Assembly (NCBI GenBank): GCA_965200145.1
Contig: CBDATG010000003.1
Coordinates: 1 to 64,000 of the forward strand
DNA: 64,000 nt
Reading direction: 5' to 3'
Origin: CBDATG01 sp965200145
Lineage (GTDB): Bacteria > Chloroflexota > Dehalococcoidia > Lucifugimonadales > Lucifugimonadaceae
This document shows, piece after piece, positions 61,801-64,000 of the stretch (positions within the stretch are counted from its first letter, which is position 1; each line of letters opens with the position of its first letter). The notes under the pieces are model-generated. The model was not told the origin of the DNA and ran no database searches. It worked only from the letters and a program-made list of their open reading frames with translations. The position numbers and the translations under genes are program-made.

Positions 61801-62613
61801 AGCTGACCCGGCACCCAGAATCTTAAGGTCAGCGACCCTAGCCTGAGCTCCTGCCACATCATCCACATCGCCAAGCACGCCAGTTCCAACCCCACCTGTT
61901 TCGTTTACCTCAAACCCGAAGAAGAGCACAACGTCGTTGTCCTCATCGTCGGAGAGTGGCAGAAATTGGTCGGGTGAAGTGGACTTACGCTTGAAGTTGA
62001 GGGACGTGGTGCCACTGTCGTTGATAACCGCTTGTCCAGTGGATACCCTAGGCCGAAACAGAGTTATGTCTTTGCTCTCGAACCCCGTGATGTTCTGCTC
62101 ATCCGTTAGCATCTCCGCGAAGTCGCTCTCACCGATCAGTGACTTGATCTTTGCGACGACTGGGGCACCGGCGGCACTATCAAGAAGGGTCTCATACGAA
62201 GTGGTCCCGGTGATAGCCGCCGGGTACAAGACGCTGCGCCTGCGATCCCGTCCCTTGTCCGTAATCGTCACCTTGACCAAGTCAGAGTTCTGAAGTATCG
62301 CCCTAGGCCGCTCAGACGCAGAGATCGGGTCATGCGCGTACGTGGCGTACACCGTCTCCCTCTCTACAATCTCATCGCGGTCGCCCACGGTGAACGTGGT
62401 GTCGGAGCCGCTGCCGTCATCGCAATCCGACTCCTTGAACACGGAGTCGTCCGTTGTGACGCACATTCCTACGTTCAGCAGGTCGATCGTAGTGGTCGCG
62501 CTCTGCGCACTCAGGATGCCTGAGCTGCTAACCGCTACCACGGCTACAACCGCGGCCGCTAAAGCACTCAACGCAGTCAGCGCGCCGGTTATTCTCACTG
62601 ATTTCTGATTCAT
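58822..62613 (-). CDS. Large exported Ig-like surface protein, paralogue 4
   Basis: A 1263-residue paralogue, the shortest. The signal is ITGALTALSALAAAVVAVVAVSSSGILSAQS, followed by DLLNVGMCVTTDDSVFKESDC and TYAHDPISASERPRAIL. LYLKESGRFSGKYTGYVRITD and the Ig-like EIDIQPPTITIASPVH are next. NVLGWYSRHVINLD, a second Cys pair (SVICSNFRYA...EGRCGT), LLAGWNAVSLPQQP and the end GIWVYYGEGVAP complete it. It starts with ATG and only a weak AGAAGAG, unlike the GTG/AGGAGG of the other three. Its leader contains an 11-bp inverted repeat. It is the copy next to rho and first in the direction of transcription. Confidence 0.88.
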   Translation of the reverse strand: MNQKSVRITGALTALSALAAAVVAVVAVSSSGILSAQSATTTIDLLNVGMCVTTDDSVFKESDCDDGSGSDTTFTVGDRDEIVERETVYATYAHDPISASERPRAILQNSDLVKVTITDKGRDRRRSVLYPAAITGTTSYETLLDSAAGAPVVAKIKSLIGESDFAEMLTDEQNITGFESKDITLFRPRVSTGQAVINDSGTTSLNFKRKSTSPDQFLPLSDDEDNDVVLFFGFEVNETGGVGTGVLGDVDDVAGAQARVADLKILGAGSAESLIADEDRSSGGGDTPPWLSVLANVTNGKDLVIVAVLYETSDEEVILGGAKCDVYTANEAMADDDIDAGDCKPIQSNTNPVYTTSEFNNATALTARVQGDNGEDPQNLYLKESGRFSGKYTGYVRITDADGDGRNDGTSARDWGLNFRDGLAATNDDNGAAIIGVQSGPATITYKDSNGATRTMGIEIDIQPPTITIASPVHNSSGDDRSPDFIGTFEDGGAGLADDTFKLYVDNKTDGGAGSVGDSLEDSAPVLNIPVTNLTGRANNAVVRLRAEYRSTDSFGTLFGVLSGLKGSGSNSIYFTSTGDNPQASETDNDAERKVVNADIYDDGDGQGTFDDDARYEGHPSNGREIAVDFQGVVIDLAGNIGFSDADPAAPSFINDLGTALSDRLGQTGNPPLPNVLGWYSRHVINLDDKDPEFQKDNTITGYYGLDSDDEPVAHRRGIMITFDNDVSQDNITENTFDVELDDGSKAVVDAYRVQGKRIFLRLTADLKTSETPKISIASGQRVEDFAGNQLQAREVSAFEAKDGVPPTLTVSLSNGSGTGEGNESSASLTRNTIVVSVTSDEELQGAPYFSVICSNFRYAASGSNVRNQDIDNFTEARSGALTTNPTNNVPEGRCGTANTAPALTPTPTQMYTRPGLNWEYTWRDNGVPEGELRVVVFARDKSQYKITADSSGNTHNWGTADTKFTYDTTLKPLIASGNIDSTAGTVLPTPNQKVSESRPFIMLHFSGENTEIEIEQLQVDDVDVTTRVESNERNRFIYWPEGLNFGTHKVEVDARDAAGNEATFQYEFEVVTRAPFVVRLLAGWNAVSLPQQPVDGSLEAAFSNPQIDQVISYLRPNKDDAPQWLLATRQDGVWTTNYGELTDITAGLGYWVHTDSFVNQSIPLRSPERLSADLPSAPVGITTFEGWNFVGVVDQDGDQTQNDWGQSLKQGDVVQTGRMYLGSYVRAYTWDSTRSQFEALEPTDDIEIGDGIWVYYGEGVAP

Positions 62614-62631
62614 TCTGTGTCACTCTTCTGC

Positions 62632-62717
62632 AAGTTGTGAACCTCAATAAGATCGACCCTGAACGACTACGCGACTACACACATAGACGCACGTAAGGGC
62701 AGTCATGTTCACAACTT
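62632..62717 (-). promoter_or_regulatory. Long-range inverted repeat in surface gene 4 leader
   Basis: AAGTTGTGAAC at 62632-62642 and GTTCACAACTT at 62707-62717 are perfect 11-bp complements separated by 64 bp. The inner arm ends about 20 bases before the start codon, right beside the weak Shine-Dalgarno. It could be a leader hairpin or a pair of operator half-sites. Confidence 0.5.
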
Positions 62718-62781
62718 TAGCGACAGCCAACCAGCCGATTCAACACTTCACAACGCGTCTAAAACAGAATTCAGATTCAAC

Positions 62782-62855
62782 TAACAGGGATATGCAGGAT
62801 ATGGCAGGATGAGGCCTACCCTCATCATCTTTGCCTATCCTGCTTATCCCTGTTA
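62782..62855. repeat. Inverted repeat element downstream of rho
   Basis: TAACAGGGATATGCAGGAT at the left (from 62782) mirrors ATCCTGCTTATCCCTGTTA at the right (to 62855), giving two imperfect arms of 33-36 bp around a short centre. It lies about 30 bp after the rho stop and may act as its terminator or processing hairpin. A single-arm copy exists at 58671-58700. Confidence 0.8.
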
Positions 62856-62883
62856 ATTCACGCGATAGGGCAATTGGGAAACA

Positions 62884-64000
62884 CTACTTCTCAGTAATGC
62901 TAGACAAGAACGTGTGATTGTCCGGCGCCTTGCCTAGACGCTCTAGGATGCGCTCCGATGCCTCCGTCGGGTTGCCGCCTTCATACTGCTCCTGCAACAG
63001 AGACAGCATGCGACGCAGTAACCACACCTGACGCAGCGTCTCTGGCGACTGCAACAGCTCCTCATGTCGCGTGCTGCTGCGTTGCATCGCAACCGCCGGA
63101 TAGACTCGCTTCTCCGCCATCTGCCTATCCAAGTGCAGCTCCATGTTGCCGGTGCCCTTGAACTCCTCATAGATCAGGTCGTCCAACCTGGATCCCGTGT
63201 CAATCAGCGCGGTTGCGACGATCGTCAAGCTGCCGCCTTCCTCGCAGTTGCGCGCCGCGCCGAAGAACTGCTTCGGCGGATAGAGCGCGAGCGGGTCCAT
63301 GCCCCCAGACAGAGTCTTGCCGCTGCTCGGAAGCTTCACGTTGTAAGCACGCGCAAGTCTGGTCAGGCTGTCCAACACCAACAACACATCCTCGCCCGAC
63401 TCAACTAGCCGCTTAGCTCGCGCCAGCGCTCGCTCGGAAGTCGCGCATTGATGCTCAACCGCCTCATCAAAGGTCGACGAGTAAACCTCGCCCTTGACGG
63501 TGCGCCGCATGTCCGTGACTTCCTCCGGACGCTCTCCGATCAGCGCGACCACGATGCTGATAGAGGGATAGTTCTCAGCAACCGCGTGTGCGACATCCTT
63601 CAGCACCACGGTCTTGCCGGCCTTCGGCGGTGCTACCACTAGCGCGCGCTGTCCCTTGCCGATTGGCGCGATTATGTCGATTACCCGCGTGTTCATGCGG
63701 TCCCGCGTCGTCTCCAAGCAGATCTGCTGATCGGGATAAACCGATGTCAAACTCCCAAACTTCGGACGCGTGCGAGCTGCCTCCGGATCACGACCGTTCA
63801 CCAACTCGGCATAGAGCAACGGATTGTTGCTGCGCCCGCGAGTCTTCTCGCCCTGCGACTTCACCGGTCCCGCAATCAGATCACCAGGTCGCAGACCATG
63901 CCGCCGGATAATGTCGTTCCTGACATAGATGTCGTCATCACTGCCCGCACCGCCAATGGGCCGCAGGAAGCCATACCGTTTATCTGGCATATCCAGCACG
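62884..64000 (-). CDS. rho: Transcription termination factor Rho, 5' end beyond window
   Basis: Hexameric RNA helicase that ends transcription. About 372 C-terminal residues are visible. The cold-shock-like RNA-binding domain is partly present (DKRYGFLRP...DDIYVRNDIIRRHGLRPGD). The Walker A is APPKAGKT, and the catalytic Glu region is ALIGERPEEVTDM. Walker B is LLVLDSLTRLARAYN, and the Q/R-loop region is GGMDPLALYPPKQFFGAARN. DTGSRLDDLIYEEFKGTGNMELHLDRQMAEKRVYPA is diagnostic. The N-terminal Rho_N domain lies past the right edge. Confidence 0.97.
   Translation of the reverse strand, partial: VLDMPDKRYGFLRPIGGAGSDDDIYVRNDIIRRHGLRPGDLIAGPVKSQGEKTRGRSNNPLLYAELVNGRDPEAARTRPKFGSLTSVYPDQQICLETTRDRMNTRVIDIIAPIGKGQRALVVAPPKAGKTVVLKDVAHAVAENYPSISIVVALIGERPEEVTDMRRTVKGEVYSSTFDEAVEHQCATSERALARAKRLVESGEDVLLVLDSLTRLARAYNVKLPSSGKTLSGGMDPLALYPPKQFFGAARNCEEGGSLTIVATALIDTGSRLDDLIYEEFKGTGNMELHLDRQMAEKRVYPAVAMQRSSTRHEELLQSPETLRQVWLLRRMLSLLQEQYEGGNPTEASERILERLGKAPDNHTFLSSITEK

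Overview
This 64 kb window is a bacterial chromosome segment with tightly packed genes on both strands. No single marker in it fixes the taxonomy. The best guess, by inference, is a Chloroflexota lineage (SAR202/Dehalococcoidia-like). The grounds are lipoproteins with Thr/Pro/Ala 'ATPTP' linkers after the lipobox, several dipeptide-type ABC importers, an actinobacterial-type inositol lipid pathway, many GTG/TTG starts, and a family of very large acidic Ig-like surface proteins. Housekeeping genes are orn, dnaA, fmt, trpB, recQ, proA, proB, prfB and rho. No rRNA, tRNA, CRISPR array or insertion sequence was recognised.

Left part (1-19.7 kb): the start of a type I restriction HsdR_N-like protein runs off the left edge. 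It is followed by an orphan peptide-ABC ATPase, a 159-bp tandem repeat carrying a palindrome, tenA, orn convergent with a divergent dnaA, fmt, an amidohydrolase, a small HNH protein behind trpB, a DNA methyltransferase fused to an HNH nuclease, a PhyH dioxygenase and recQ. Next come a FIST-domain protein translationally coupled to an SDR enzyme, a nitroreductase, and a CinA-like/NadD-like overlapping pair that suggests pyridine-nucleotide salvage. A membrane protein and a second SDR close this part.

Middle part (19.9-44.3 kb): a peptide/solute ABC importer (binding protein plus two permeases, no ATPase) is followed by a cupredoxin-fold lipoprotein. An orphan phage-type terminase large subunit, a DUF4349/PKD lipoprotein and ino1-proB-proA come next. 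Ino1 carries an N-terminal helix-turn-helix domain and lies divergent from a GT4 glycosyltransferase and a CDP-alcohol phosphatidyltransferase. Together these make a compact inositol-phospholipid/mannoside-like module. A gluzincin (peptidase MA) follows. A second importer (binding protein, DppB, DppC) is followed on the same strand by a 2-hydroxyacid dehydrogenase and a gamma-glutamyltransferase. prfB keeps the classical +1 programmed frameshift.

Right part (44.4-64 kb): four paralogous genes encode 1263-1320-residue exported acidic proteins, all on the minus strand. Each has its own leader, and three have clear sigma70-type promoters. Hairpins of varying quality follow the genes. They share two conserved cysteine pairs, Ig-like modules, a 'GWNxxSxP' C-terminal domain and an identical-style C-terminus (GIWVYY...AP). 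Between them sit a Panacea (DUF4065) antitoxin-type gene with a small downstream ORF and a membrane-anchored excalibur-domain protein. rho, cut by the right edge, lies upstream of the array. This paralogous array is the most distinctive feature of the window.
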